Source of the DNA: Clavelina lepadiformis
Taxonomy: Eukaryota > Chordata > Ascidiacea > Aplousobranchia > Clavelinidae
DNA length: 64,000 bases
Reading direction: 5' to 3'
Assembly: GCF_947623445.1 (NCBI RefSeq)
Contig: NC_135243.1
Location: 4,280,501 to 4,344,500 of the forward strand
In this document: positions 48,201-60,345 of the stretch, piece after piece
Position numbering within the stretch: position 1 is the stretch's first letter
How the letters are laid out: each line of letters starts with the position of its first letter
Program-made: the position numbers and the translations under genes
The notes under the pieces: model-generated
What the model saw: only the letters and a program-made list of their open reading frames with translations
What the model was told of the DNA's origin: nothing
Database searches by the model: none

Positions 48201-50143
48201 ATAAACCCACATCCGATACTGAAGAAACTTTGAATAAAAGATATAGCTTGCTGTATAAAACTGATAATAATATTTCAAAACCGTAAACACGCATAAAAAC
48301 AGAAAGCGTTGGAAGCCAGACGAAGTTTGATTGAGTTTTTACCTTTCTAGTCTTACGTTTAATGCTTACGTGGGCATGGAACATCAGCACACCTCCTCGC
48401 CTGTCTCGATTCACCTCTACACTTCCATGATTTTGCTTCGTCCTCACAGGTTCGGTTACGAACTTCAATTCCGTAACCACAAGTTGTAGTACATTGGCTC
48501 CATGCGTTCCAATGCGACCATTGCACGTGAAAATCTTAGTAAATAAATTTCAAAATTAGTTTTCTTCATGGTGGAAAATTAAAATGTATATTTATGTCAC
48601 ACAGGTTAGGGCTATTAAGTTATAGTATTTTACAGTAACCGTTTTACCTTATCGGCATTAACAAATAAAGAGGCTTGTAGGATTACTGATTTCAATAAAT
48701 GACAAATTGCAATAACAGACAAAATAGCTCACAATGCTTAAATTTTGTTGTCGTGGGCATGTAACTGTTGACAGAGGTGCGCAGTACTGCGGTACTGTTA
48801 CAGTAACCGAATTACCGTATCGCGTTACTTTTTCTTTACCGACACCGGTACTGTCTGTACTATTTGCTAAAAGTACCAAATCTCTGTACCCAATTACTTT
48901 TCTCAAAAAATTTAAGTCCGTCTCGATACTCGGTACTTTTAAAATGACTACTTCAAGGGTTTGAGAAGTATGAGTTTTAAAACTTCATTTAAAAATGAAA
49001 ACTTAGTGCCAATTTGAGCGTTTTTTGTTCTTTTATAATCAAAAGTTGTTCAATAAAATCGCATAGAGTGAGTTCAAATATTTTTTGAACTGAACTAGCC
49101 TTTACCAGGGGTCATAATATTGCCAGAAATTGCAATTGCAACAAGATCCGCTGTAAAAAATTACCGGTACCGAGTACCGAACTAATTTTTTGAAACAGAA
49201 CAAAATATCGGCACCGTTGATATATTTTTTCCCTAGTACTGGAACCGTTACTGTCGGTACTTTCAAAGCACCGACTGCGACTATCTACCTCTGAATGTTG
49301 AAATCACTATTAAAGATTTTAAACTTAAATTTACCACTCAATGAAAACTTGTTCTTCTGACACGAGTAACTCAAGACCGGATCACTCTCCTCATTCCCTT
49401 GTTTGACGTAATATGGAGAACAAACTTCGTCTTCTTTACATGATGACGTAAGACAAGGATCATTCAATGGCTTCACAGAAAAGAAAGAAAAATTGTGTGA
49501 CAAAAGTTGAAAAAATATTTAGTTTTATTGGCTGGCTATGAGTTATCTTTCACCAACTATATATATATTTTTTTCTTTTTGTCCGCTAGTTGAGGCGACA
49601 GACTTGCATCTACGCAACAGTAACCTTTTTCAATTGATAGTAATCGCGACTGTAGTAAGTTGAATCTTTCATATCAATCAGTCCTTTTATCCTGGGAACC
49701 CATTGACTTTCAAACTGGTACAAATCTTCGTCTGGAGGGTCGGAGCTCGCTCTGTCTTTTTCATTGATGTGACATTTGTAATCTTTCTCGATGTAGTTGA
49801 AGGATTTGCACCTACACACAAGAGCCTACATTGACGCATCTTATAAATTCGTTTGGAATCAAAGAACATATTGGGACTTTTGAAACTTGTCAAAGACGTT
49901 AATGACGTCATACTTCCTATCTTTAGCGCACAAAAGCGAGCAATAGTGGACGTCGTAACTCGTGGCTTTTCTATAGACGTAACCAGGAAAATATTTTCCA
50001 ACATCACTTCGATCCGCATCAGAATTGATTCTCCAGGAGTTGGTTAACATCACTGGATCCTCTTGGGATCTAACTGGGCAATTCGATGCCGCGACCACTT
50101 CCAGAATTTGCCTCAATATCAAAACCGCAAGTGCTAATCGCAT
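42264..50143 (-). CDS. Secreted mosaic protein: PAN-like, EGF-like, TSP1, SRCR, C-type lectin
   Basis: Eighteen exons: 49887-50143, 49625-49811, 49335-49470, 48370-48534, 47993-48151, 47761-47852, 47417-47521, 46872-46986, 46345-46507, 46021-46175, 45660-45818, 45291-45385, 44931-45053, 44285-44396, 43612-43774, 43369-43484, 42967-43123, 42264-42474. All phases agree, total 2670 bases, 889 residues. Residues 1-19 are a signal peptide (MRLALAVLILRQILEVVAA). About 20-110 is PAN/apple-like, 149-193 EGF-like, 194-248 and 249-301 TSP1, 302-405 SRCR-like. 406-511 is an unnamed domain, 512-564 a degenerate TSP1, 565-674 SRCR-like, 675-767 the unnamed domain again. 768-889 is a C-type lectin (GYQYI, CQEFGGDLA, WIWVDG, GDCAII, RAICEK). 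It ends right after the lectin with no membrane segment, so it is extracellular. A role in adhesion or pattern recognition is inferred. One intron (after 43369) uses a GC donor, and the exon 1 donor (GTTTCA) is weak. Confidence 0.85.
43262..43312. repeat. Short tandem duplication
   Basis: CGAGGTTGCATTATCACA occurs twice in succession within an intron of the mosaic lectin gene. Confidence 0.8.
44800..44900. repeat. Simple repeat of TCAAGTCATC type
   Basis: Repeats of GACTCGAGTCAAG and TCAAGTCATCATATAA in an intron. They keep a 129-codon plus-strand frame open by chance. Confidence 0.75.
47036..47092. repeat. ACATAACGTTGTAC tandem repeat
   Basis: Two copies of an approximately 24-base unit, in an intron of the mosaic lectin gene. 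A TTAGTTAG microsatellite follows at about 47276-47330. Confidence 0.65.
48772..49293. mobile_element. hAT-type element with GGTACTG repeats, 522 bp
   Basis: Starts CAGAGGTGCGCAGTACTGCG and ends TACCTCTG. Flanks are ACTGTTGA and AATGTTGA, an 8-bp duplication with one mismatch. The interior carries many GGTACTG and CGGTACC motifs in both orientations. It lies in the intron between the EGF-like exon and the first TSP1 exon. Confidence 0.75.
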
Positions 50144-50947
50144 ATTATACTTTGTAAATTAATGAACCTTAAACAGAAATGCTAAGAATATATAACCTCA
50201 GTTTAACTGACAGTTTTAAAATGGCAAAACCTTACAGTACCGCGACCTGAACGTTTTTGATAGTTCTCCGTTGGCGTAGGCCACAGCTATTTACTGTATA
50301 GACTATAGGCTCTAACTGCGAACTCGGTAATAACTTCACCAATCACAAATTTTCGCAAGTGTCGTTTTTATGGAAGAAAATTAATTCTACAACAAATGCT
50401 TCTCGAAATGGACTCTATGTTGTATAAACACTTTCTGTTAACTACAAATACATTTCTAGTAGGAACCAGCAATAGCCAAAACCAAGGTAATATAGCTGTC
50501 GGTCTATTAAAAATTAATGGCGTCTGTGTTTAGATAACAAAAGCTGTCTATGGTCTTCTTTGTAACTAAACCAGCATTTATCAACGCTCCGGCGAGCCAT
50601 GGAATCTATTTTAGCGCCTGTTTAAGGTGACCAAGTTCAGGACCAATAATTAAGCCTAATCTTTATTGTCGTGTTTCATGTAGCCTACAATATATCATAC
50701 AAATTCATCATTGAAATATCAGAGGCTATGCGGCTATGCCAACTATGTTGCAACGTCGCCTTCGACTTTATTTCGCTGAATTTAACTGATTTAAACTCTC
50801 ACTAAGATTAATTATATACAAAGAATAAACGAAAACAAACTTATTTTCTTTATAAAGCATGACCATACAACGATTGCATAAATAAAAAATTCTCATGATA
50901 GTTGCTAACAAAAATTTCATTGCATTTATATGAAGTCGATATCGATG
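50144..50947. other. Intergenic between GPCR and lectin genes
   Basis: An 804-bp gap between two genes on the same strand. It must hold the 3' end of the receptor gene (a minus-strand AATAAA near 50766) and the promoter of the lectin gene. The gap is too wide for a typical ascidian operon. No other element seen. Confidence 0.5.
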
Positions 50948-53900
50948 TCATACTGTCGTCTTCGTTATTCTGTCGCTCGAACCTCTCTTAGACTTCGAGT
51001 GCGACCTTACTGTGGGATCCATGAATGACATTTTGAACTTTTTCTGTAAAGACAACAGAAATATCAGGCTTCGGAGACGTTAAAATTGTTTTCCTATTAA
51101 TGGATATACTTTGTAGGCTATTCTGCTTCGATTACAAATATTATGCAAAAACAGTCTACAATTGTTCTGTTTGAAAACTCCTTGAACTATTTTTGACATT
51201 TAAATTAATTGATGTAACCTACGTATAAAAGGTAAACCCGTAAAATTATCAAAAGGTTTCATGTCCAACCTACCGTGAAACGGGTTTCTTTTACGACTCT
51301 GGAAGCGCAGAACAAAAGGAAAATGAGGAAACCTTGCAGGGAATTGCAAAGCGCAAAAATTATTTCAAACACGGAAGCGGAAACGTGAGAAGCTCCCAGG
51401 CTAAGCTGTAGCGCCACCTTGACAAAGCCAAAAAACCAAGTGATGGAAAGAAGGCTAGACAGACCCAAGGCTTGTCTTAACCGGGATTGCAGTCTGTCGG
51501 GGAAAAAAAGAAGAAATAAAGGTTTTGTTTTGACTCTTGACAATGCTATAATTGCTTGGTACAGGAACACATGAACATTCCGCGAACGTATGTTTATAAC
51601 TTGTCAAAACGACCATAAAACTTGACCCGAAGTCAAAAGGTCACTTCATGTTGTTTACTTACACATTTAAGTTGTTTCCGCAAACTTTAGGTTTTCTTGA
51701 ACGGTTCAGCTCACAAAGTATCACGATGAAAGCAAAGCAGTTGATAACCCAGCCGGCACACACCGGTACGATCAGGAAATAGACATTACTTGGATGTGAC
51801 AAGAAGCAAGTGTCCCCATTCCTAATGCATAAAATAGCTGTTAAACGCGAAAGGCGCCGTTTTGCATATAAAAATCTCATAAAGGGTATTTGAAAAAAAT
51901 TTCTTTAACCAAGTCGAACTAGATAGTCAAACACCCCACCTATAGGAATCATAGAAGGACACGTCATCTTCAGCGACGTCGACTACTCCAAACTTATAAT
52001 AAACTAAGCCGGACGTAACAATAAGCAATGCTGTTCCATAGCAAGCCGCGGTTGCTTTGGGCAGAAAGTAAGACATTTTCGCCTTAAAAACTTGTACCAG
52101 AAGCCGATACATTGCCACTGCCTCTACCACCTGCCAGCACCAGACCAATAACAAGGCGAAGTGCAAGCAAACTCCAACAGTAATGCAGAGATTCTGTTGG
52201 CAAGGAGATTAAATTTCATACTTAAAATTAATTTGAGTTTGTTAACCTTCGCTTTCCGTAAAGTCACATTAACAAGGCAAAACTACAATTTACCAAGGTG
52301 AAATGTTGCATAGAGTCGTTAATGCTGTGAAGATATTTTCATAGATTTATAAACAAACGTGGCTCATTAAACGTGCACTGTCTTAAGTCAACTTACGTCG
52401 TTTTGTGTGACAAAGTCCTTGTCGTAGATGAGCAATAACATGTAAACAGAAAGCAGTGACGTACACAAGTGCAATAGTGTCACTTGGGGTATTCCCCTCC
52501 TTAAATCCTTTGTGCAGAATCTGATATTAACGAAACGCCATTGACTTTTACCGGTTTGACGAAGTGTTATTAGCTCTCATGCTATTTACTATCTACCTGT
52601 ATATGATTGTTACGATGAGTCCTATGATCGAGAGCGATATTCCAATGTAGGATATAATGACACTAACGTCAGCATTTCGTTCTTCCTGTATGTAAAAAAC
52701 ACTGTGTTAAATGTTCTTCAACTGGTAAATAAATAAACACTGCGCGCTCATATAAGGTATAGCTGATAACTCATGTTCTATGGTCATTACGTCATTTGGG
52801 TTAAAATCCAATAAAATCCCGAAATTTGTTAAATGGTCGCAAGCGCAAGTCACTCTTGTCTGCCATCTACCGGATGATTCAATTCTTGTTTTATTGGTCA
52901 GTTGGCAGCCATCTTTGTCCCAACTTGTGGTTTTGAAGTTCCAAAATGCACAGCTGAGCAAATAAAATTACCATCAAGTTCTATTTAATATGTTATGTTG
53001 GTCATGATATATTTTATTTGACATTACAGTAATACTTTGAAATGTTGGAAAACTAAATTCAAGCAACGAAACCGTATAAAGAGTTAAACGCAACTTGCTC
53101 AGTCAGTATATAAAAATAGTAATCACTACTGATATGAAAAAGTTATTAACTAACCGATATGAAGTTTTGTGGTCCATTGTTTCGTAAGTATTGACGTCAG
53201 CAGAAATAAAGATCTTTTCTTTCGACTTAACAATGTTCCGATTAATTACGTCAGCAGATATTATGGACGACGCGAGTGTGAGATCGGAAGGAAAAAGAAA
53301 CTGTAAAAAATAACGTGAAATAGAAAATGACTTGGATAATGTTAAAAAATCCCTTAAACGCTTTAAAATTTTAGGCCAAATAAGCCGTTTCCTGCACTTA
53401 GCTTACACGTATTCAGGGTTTATAATTGCATGCAGATTGCCATAACGTGAGTTTTTTTTAATTATATAGTAACTTACGTCGTCACTGTAGCTCACGAACA
53501 CAAGTTTCTGATTCTCCTCTCCCAAATAAACAGATCTTGGTAGGAGAATTTCTGCTTGCGTCACACTATTAGTTCTTGCTCTTTGTCGCGCCTATACATC
53601 GTGGAAATATAGCTTTATTGAAATTTTAAGAAAGAAGTGCTAAGTGCAAAGTGAACCTGATTCAGTGGTAAGGCGGAAAAACATGAAACATGTAGGTTAT
53701 AAATAAACATCCCGTTTTGAAGCATATTAGTAGTCTAAACTTACACAAAATATACATGAGTGTCATACATAGCTTATACTGCGCAACTGATGGTAAGACA
53801 CAGATAATAACGATTACTGTTACCATCTATATAAATGATTGCGACCCTCACGTTTAAAAACAAATTTAACTTTTATTGTTATATACGGTACATTAGCCGC

Positions 53901-56148
53901 GAGCCAACAAAAGTCCATAACCTCGTATCCTCTGTTCTCTGCACGTGACAAGCTATAATTTCACTTCCGGGTTGGAAGGAAGTGTGGCAGGCAATTATCG
54001 CCTTATTTGACATACTACTGTATGTTCATATAATATTGACGTGACAAATATTTATGTGGTATTAGCAGATAGTTAAACAATGCGATTGCCCAGATTTGCG
54101 GTACATTTTTTTAGAGAATAATTTTTCAAAACTATGATAAAATCATTTTTATACCAACTTTGTCACACCTAAATCTGCTGGTTTTTCAGTTGTCCTGTGA
54201 AAGTCAATGACTTTTTCTAACTTTTTTGGAGGGTCATGTAAAACGTTATGACTTACTGAGCACGTGTCGATTCTTGCTTCAAGGTCACTCTGGGTGTTTC
54301 CGAATTCGTCGTGCACGAACTCTCCATCGCCTCTCGTGGTTAATTGAAAACCAATACCGGTGGTGATGTCACCATCAAATGACCTTGTTCTTTGAACTTC
54401 GTTGACCTCAGTTACGCCGACTGTGATGTCATCTCCAATGTAACCAACCAAACGGTCGGACGGATTGACCGGTACATTGCTTGCAATGAAATTGAGACCT
54501 AAATGATAAGACTGATATTTATAACGCTCATATTCAACTTGGCAACAGTAGATTTTATGGCTTATTTTCAACATACCCTGCACTAGATTCTGCTTCACTT
54601 CAATCAAAGCATCGGAATTGAGAGATAAAGCCTCCATTCTTTTCACGTTGATATAAAGAGTTCTCAAATGTCTTAACAGACCCCTGCAAAGCGCAATTTT
54701 ACGTTAACAATATTTTTTCATTCTAAGCAAATATTTTAAAGCTTAAAAAAGCCGAATGGGGAAACTAGGGGACTAGAGTTGTCGCTTCAAAGTAGCATAA
54801 AACTCACCTGAATATCTTTGAGCTGCTTCCTTCAGGTTTACTGGCGGAAAAATCGAGGTAGGATTGCAAGGCACAGAGCTCGGTATTGCTGTCACTATCA
54901 ACCAAACATTTCTCCGCACTAGGCTTTACGACACATATACCAGGGTAAGGCAATACCAGGCGCGAAGTCTGACGTAGAATACTTTTAAGATGAACAATGT
55001 CGTCCAGGTATTTGTGGACGACGGATTCACTAATCGGCATTTCGTTACATACTGCCCGTTCAAAAAACAAAGCCATATTTTGATCGCATTTCAAATGGTT
55101 TCCACTCAATTTAACAACACCGATGTCGTCTCTTGTTATCATGTTCAGAATTTCGGCTGGCATCTCAGTGAAGGAGTTGAAACTGATGTCTAAGTTTAGT
55201 AACCGATGACTGGAACTAATGTTCAAACTGGAGAGATTGTTATGACTGAGGTTTAACTTTGTAATCGCGGTAAACCCGAGGAAGGCGTCGTGATGAACTT
55301 TACTAATCCTGTTAAAGGATAGATCAAGATCCTCTAGATGACTGAGATTTGCCAGAGCATTGTGAATCAACTCAATTCGATTTCTGCTTAGAGATAATCT
55401 TTTCAACAACGGGAGTCCTTGAAAAATTCCTGTTTCGATCTCAAAGATTCGATTTTCGTTTAAAGTTAAATCTTCCAGTTTCGGAAAATTTTCTTTGTTA
55501 AAGTAAGAGGCTTGGATCCTAACCAGGTTATTCCTCGTTATTTTGAGCGACTTGAGCATAGGAAATGCTTTAAAATAATCTGGATTAATTTTTGTTAATC
55601 CGTTGTTGTTTAATACAAGTGTCTTCACGGTTTTCACAAATTGGTTGATTCCGGAGAGACTGAGGCCAGCGTTGGTCGTTGAATCTGATACTTCAAAGTA
55701 ACTCAGCCGATTCCAACGGGATGAATTGAAATTCCCAAAACAACTTTCCAAATTGTTAACCTGTAAACAAGTACAAACGAAAAATTTTAATTACCAACTA
55801 AACCTACCGTTAGTCAGAGGATAAAAACATTTCTCTCAGACGTCATACATCAATAAAATAGAATATAAGCTGTGGCTAAAAATTAAGGTGTCTTACGTTT
55901 TGCAACGTGAGTGACGTAATGTTGTATGTTCTTGCTTTGCCGCCGTCTTCAAGGAGATTTAGAGCGGTGCAGCGACAACGTACTGTGGTAGATGAACTTG
56001 TTTCACAAACTAGCTCTTGTGCCGTGTTACAGCATGCCGTAGCAATTATGTCACCGCATGATGCACACGCCAAAAAAGCTGATATAACCAGTAATAACCC
56101 TATAGATTGTAACGCCATATCTTCTAAAATGAAACAAGTTTTTCCCAA
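50948..56148 (-). CDS. Leucine-rich-repeat adhesion G-protein-coupled receptor
   Basis: Thirteen exons: 55897-56148, 54808-55760, 54577-54683, 54257-54498, 53478-53591, 53155-53300, 52791-52953, 52597-52685, 52397-52520, 51940-52193, 51663-51821, 51274-51493, 50948-51043. Phases agree. The second Met (56118) is the better start because a clean signal peptide follows, giving 962 residues. A Cys-rich N-cap is followed by about seven leucine-rich repeats (residues ~100-290, LxxLxLxxNxL pattern) and a Cys-rich cap. Then comes a GAIN-like region and a GPS motif at ~595-635 (CAFWN, DGC, CACDHLTNF) with the HL/T cleavage site intact. Seven membrane spans follow from ~655 to ~925. The tail is short and ends TKTTV, a class I PDZ ligand resembling the ETTV end of vertebrate ADGRA receptors. 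No Ig or hormone-receptor domain is seen. Confidence 0.88.
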
Positions 56149-59100
56149 TTTATAACAACCAGAAATTTGTAAAAGTTGTTACACGTCAAGCCTCTGGTGA
56201 TATAATACACTCTTTCCATCATTTTATATCAGCCTACGGTGTTTACTCACTATAGTTGGGAAACATAGAAGTGTTACTGGTGCTACCTTTCCGTCATTAT
56301 CATTAAAGCAAAGCTTACAAAACCACTTAGAACTAACGCTCTGCAAGGAGAAGGTGCTTGTTTTAAATGTAAAAGGGTCACAACACTAGTCTGTTTATTT
56401 GACTGGACAATTCTCTAAAGCGTTTGTAGCATATACTCACATTCCTTTATATTTCATGATAAGATGCGTTGTTTTTTTGCTGGTAATCTAAAACTCTTCA
56501 AATAGCCTATATCCCTGTCCCTGTCTAACTAAAAGAAAGCCATCTAGTGCCTACTATAAACTATTTAATAAAATTATTCCTATAAGTTAGTATAGACAAG
56601 AACATGGTTTCAACAGCAATCAACATCTCATGCTGACACGGCAACACATGCGCAAGCGACAACAGAAATGTGACTCCTAGCACACCCATATCTAAGTGCT
56701 GCGTTTTTTTCAAACGCGATCAATAATAATTGCAAAGACTAAGCGCTTTCCACGAACTCTACGGCCGCTTTCTACCGTCATCGAATTGCGACACAGATCA
56801 AAACAATACATGCGCCTTTTAGGCAGGATGTCAGCGTCATTTGCCCCTAATGACGTCACCCCGAACAAGAACAGCACTAATAGTTTCGAAGCTTAGAGGT
56901 CATCGAGCTACAAACTAGGAAACATATTCATTAAATAAACGAGTGGAATTAACCTCGTTAATTTTGTAAAACCCAAAAGCTTTGCGATTCTAGTACTTAA
57001 GATGATATGGGTTATTTGTGATGTCATTTCCGTTAGAGAAGGCACTTGTGTATCAACGCAAACGTATTCACCATTATCGCGTAACATTGAATGTCGATAA
57101 AAATCAATTAATTATTTTATCAGTAATTGCAATGTTTAATGGCAAAAAGATTCCACTAACATGATCATAAGATCCTATCCTTTAGGTCACCTCACGACAG
57201 ATAGGAATGTTGAGGGCAGAATACGCAACTATAAGCTATTTCGAAAAAACGTGCTTTGTGGTTACGTCAAACTACAGTTGCGTAAGCCAATAGCCTAATT
57301 TGTAGGGAAAAGGAAATGTTAAAAGTTTCCACTAATTAAACTTTTTGAGGCTCCGTAGAACTCGTAAAAATAACAGCTATCCCTAAGTTGACTCATATCT
57401 ATACATGCAAAGGTCTATCAGTTCTTTGCAAGCTGAAAAAGTTTATGGCGTTAGGTCTAGTAATTGGCAGAAATCTATTTTTCACGTAATAGCCATGTCC
57501 AAAATAGGTGCTTTAGAAAACAGTAGCCTATTTCAAAATGTGAAATCAGGCAAAATCTCAATAGTGGTTGGCTGGCATATTTACTGACAGAAAACTACTT
57601 TGAATCGTAACAATCAAAATGAATTTTGCCTTGGTGTTACCAATAACCATGGCTATGGCCTGTAATTTAAACGCTAAAAAGTTCCTCAAGAATTTCAGAG
57701 CATTTTTGTTTGCAAAAAAAGTTAACAAAAACATTGTTTGCCGATTGCTGTTGCAACCTCAGCAGACTCGTAACAACTTCTGTTATTAGTCATAGATTGA
57801 CTTTACTTCCCTTAGTAACGCTTTATGAGACTATCATTACAAAGAATATTTGCGGAACAACAAATACAGAACAAGTCTTTCTTTTTCATTCCACGTTAAA
57901 TATTGAAACTATTAAAATGATTTAATTGCTAGTTCATACTCTAAAGAATGTTACTAGATAATTAGATTGATCCCAAGTCCCGACTGCAGCCTAACTTTCT
58001 TGTACTTTACCAACGGTTGCCAGAGGTATCCAGTTACAACTAGGAATTGGATTTTGATGTTTTCGTTTGAATTCTGAATCATTTATCAGAATTTGTATCA
58101 TTGATATTCCTTACAAGTGACAAATTACTGTAGTTTAACAGTTTAGGCCTACTCAAGCCAATGTTTTGATAACCTGTGGCAGCCTATCTCAAACTATGCG
58201 TCACGACCCAAATTTGGGTTGTCTGTGCTAAGGTATACCTATTTGTCGTATCAATCGCATGTATAATATATGTTTTATTCGTAATCGACTAATGCTGTTC
58301 TTGTGACTTAATAGTAAATATTTATCAACTTTTGAGCCGTAGGCATTGTGCCAAACTGTTTTACAAAGGAGTTTGGATCTGAAATAGAATTAGTAACGCT
58401 GAACTAGCGTAACCAACAGAGTTTCTGAAACTTGTTTGCGTAAACACGTTTATTTTATCCGTCATTTGAGTACAGTATTTGGAATGCAAAAAGCAAAATT
58501 AATTCACTGAATGGTTTTGAAATATTTCATTCCTAATTTTCAGTACAGCTTTTAACACTTTAAAAAACTAAATGTAAATTACCAAGGGTAGCAGAACAAT
58601 ATTTCATGTTTGAACCAAAGCTTTGTTTATAATTGAATTTTACAAGATGTCTACAAAAATATACGTCATAATGACGAAATTAATCAAGTTGTGGCCACCT
58701 TCATCAACAATTCACAATTGTTTGTCACTTGTCAGTGAACCAATAGACGGTCAAAAGCAAGAGCTCAAAGACATTCTCAGAAGAAAGAAAATTAGGAATA
58801 ATTTTTTGAACTCGGGGTTAATGTGATTCGTTTTTTCGATTGCTTCTCAGATGGATATTTTTTGACAGTTTATAGAGAGCATGTTGTTTATTGTAGGAGA
58901 CCTAGAAGTACAACTAGGCTAGACCGTAATTGGTTATTACTTATTAGGCTGGCCTAGCATCGTAATTTTCTCAAAGCACAATTAATGGTGGAAACGAAAC
59001 GATACGACAGCGAGAGGCTAGTCTCTTATAAAAAGCTGAGATATAGGTTTGGCTATAATTCTATGTTTATTGATATGTCATTAATCAGCGTTCAAGCAAC

Positions 59101-59245
59101 TATCTTTGCCTGTGTTTTTTGTTGTTTGGTATAAATTGGGAGGAAAGTGTAAAATTTCGGTGTGCACATTGATCAGTCTCTTGTGTACATGTGCCTCACT
59201 TCAAACTATTTGAATGACTATGACTGTATGGGCTATTATAGTGTC
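56149..59245. other. Intergenic
   Basis: No supported gene. Frames at 56696-56896, 57405-57587 and 57710-57925 show no domain and no splice-consistent partners. TGACGTCA occurs near 56850. Confidence 0.5.
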
Positions 59246-59465
59246 ATGACGGCTCAGTAGCCGAGTTGTTTGAGCGCTGGACTTGCAACAAATGTGGCCT
59301 GTGTTCCGTGTTCGATAACCATGGCAAGTTGAGCTAGGCCTATACCGTTGTAATGCCCTTGGACAAAGCATCAACGACACTTGATCTTGTTCAGTGAATC
59401 TGGTGGACAGTTCCAAATTCGTGCAATATTATATAAAAACTCAAAAGAAAGAATGAAATAAAATA
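59246..59465 (+). repeat. tRNA-derived SINE
   Basis: The head resembles a Leu/Ser-type tRNA. A box A-like TAGCCGAGTTGTTTGAGCG lies near 59258 and a box B-like GTGTTCGATAACC near 59308. An unrelated body and an A-rich tail (GAAAGAATGAAATAAAATA) follow. No functional tRNA cloverleaf can be folded with confidence, and a clear target duplication was not found. Confidence 0.65.
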
Positions 59466-60345
59466 GGTGTGACAATCGAAACTTGCACAAAGGGTAGCTT
59501 TGTAACCGGGGCTCCAGCAATGAGCAATTGTCACCAGGTTTAAGTCTGAAGAAAAAGGTTGTCTTACCATAGTGAATAGAATGGAAGCTGCGCCCTAGAG
59601 ATTTTTAAAGACTGTGTTTATGGTGCACCGGAATATCTCATTTCTTAGTGTCCAAAATAAGGAGCAGATAGACTTAATGTTTAGGCTAGTCTTCATTGCA
59701 GGCCCAGAAATGCAATTAGTGCACCATTTTCCACCCAGTGCATACACCCCAATTTTTTCCGTTCTTCACCTCCAAGTTCTCGTCAAAAAGTACCATGCTT
59801 TTCAGCCTGGCCATACCATATAGGACTGTGGGCAGTTCAAATACATAAACTTTAAGGTTTGTTATTTTTGCCTACTCGCACACCCACACTCACACTCACA
59901 CAGTTTGTCATCTTTTGTTGCATGGTGCAAGCAAGGTCTTGCTGAAAACCGGCCATGCTCTGTAGTCCAGTTGTGGGAGAAAAGCCTCAACTCCTCTAAA
60001 AACAGCAAACTCACCAATCTAGTAGGCACTTATGACTAATCACTCCTTTCTAGGTTATGCTCAAGAAGTAGAAATTATGATAAATCTGTTTAATTTTAAT
60101 ACAATGAGATATTGCAAATGAAATTCCCTTTTTTGATTATTAAATATATAGTATAGTCAACCCAAGGTATTTATCAGCAGGCGGTTTTAGTGTAGATTGT
60201 ATATATAGATATATATCTAGAAACTAACCTAACGCACGATAAAAACTTCTTACAGGCCTATAGGCAACGTAACATATTTCACCAGTTATCTGTAATTTGG
60301 AATCAATTTTACACAAAGCGGATTTTAAATTAAAAGATTTAAAGA
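59466..60345. other. Intergenic, upstream of SYF2
   Basis: Contains a CACACTCA repeat near 59875-59900 and a TATATAGATATATATC self-complementary stretch near 60200. The SYF2 promoter and 5' UTR must lie in the right part. No gene seen. Confidence 0.45.

Noticed and set aside
50144-50947. Operon linking the receptor and lectin genes
   Set aside because: Same strand and order, but 804 bp apart, much wider than the very short gaps typical of ascidian operons.
53900-54150. Extra exon of the receptor gene
   Set aside because: No splice-consistent exon is needed, because phases between 54257 and 53591 already agree.
59246-59330. tRNA gene
   Set aside because: Boxes A and B are present, but no proper anticodon stem or acceptor pairing could be drawn and a SINE body with A-rich tail follows.
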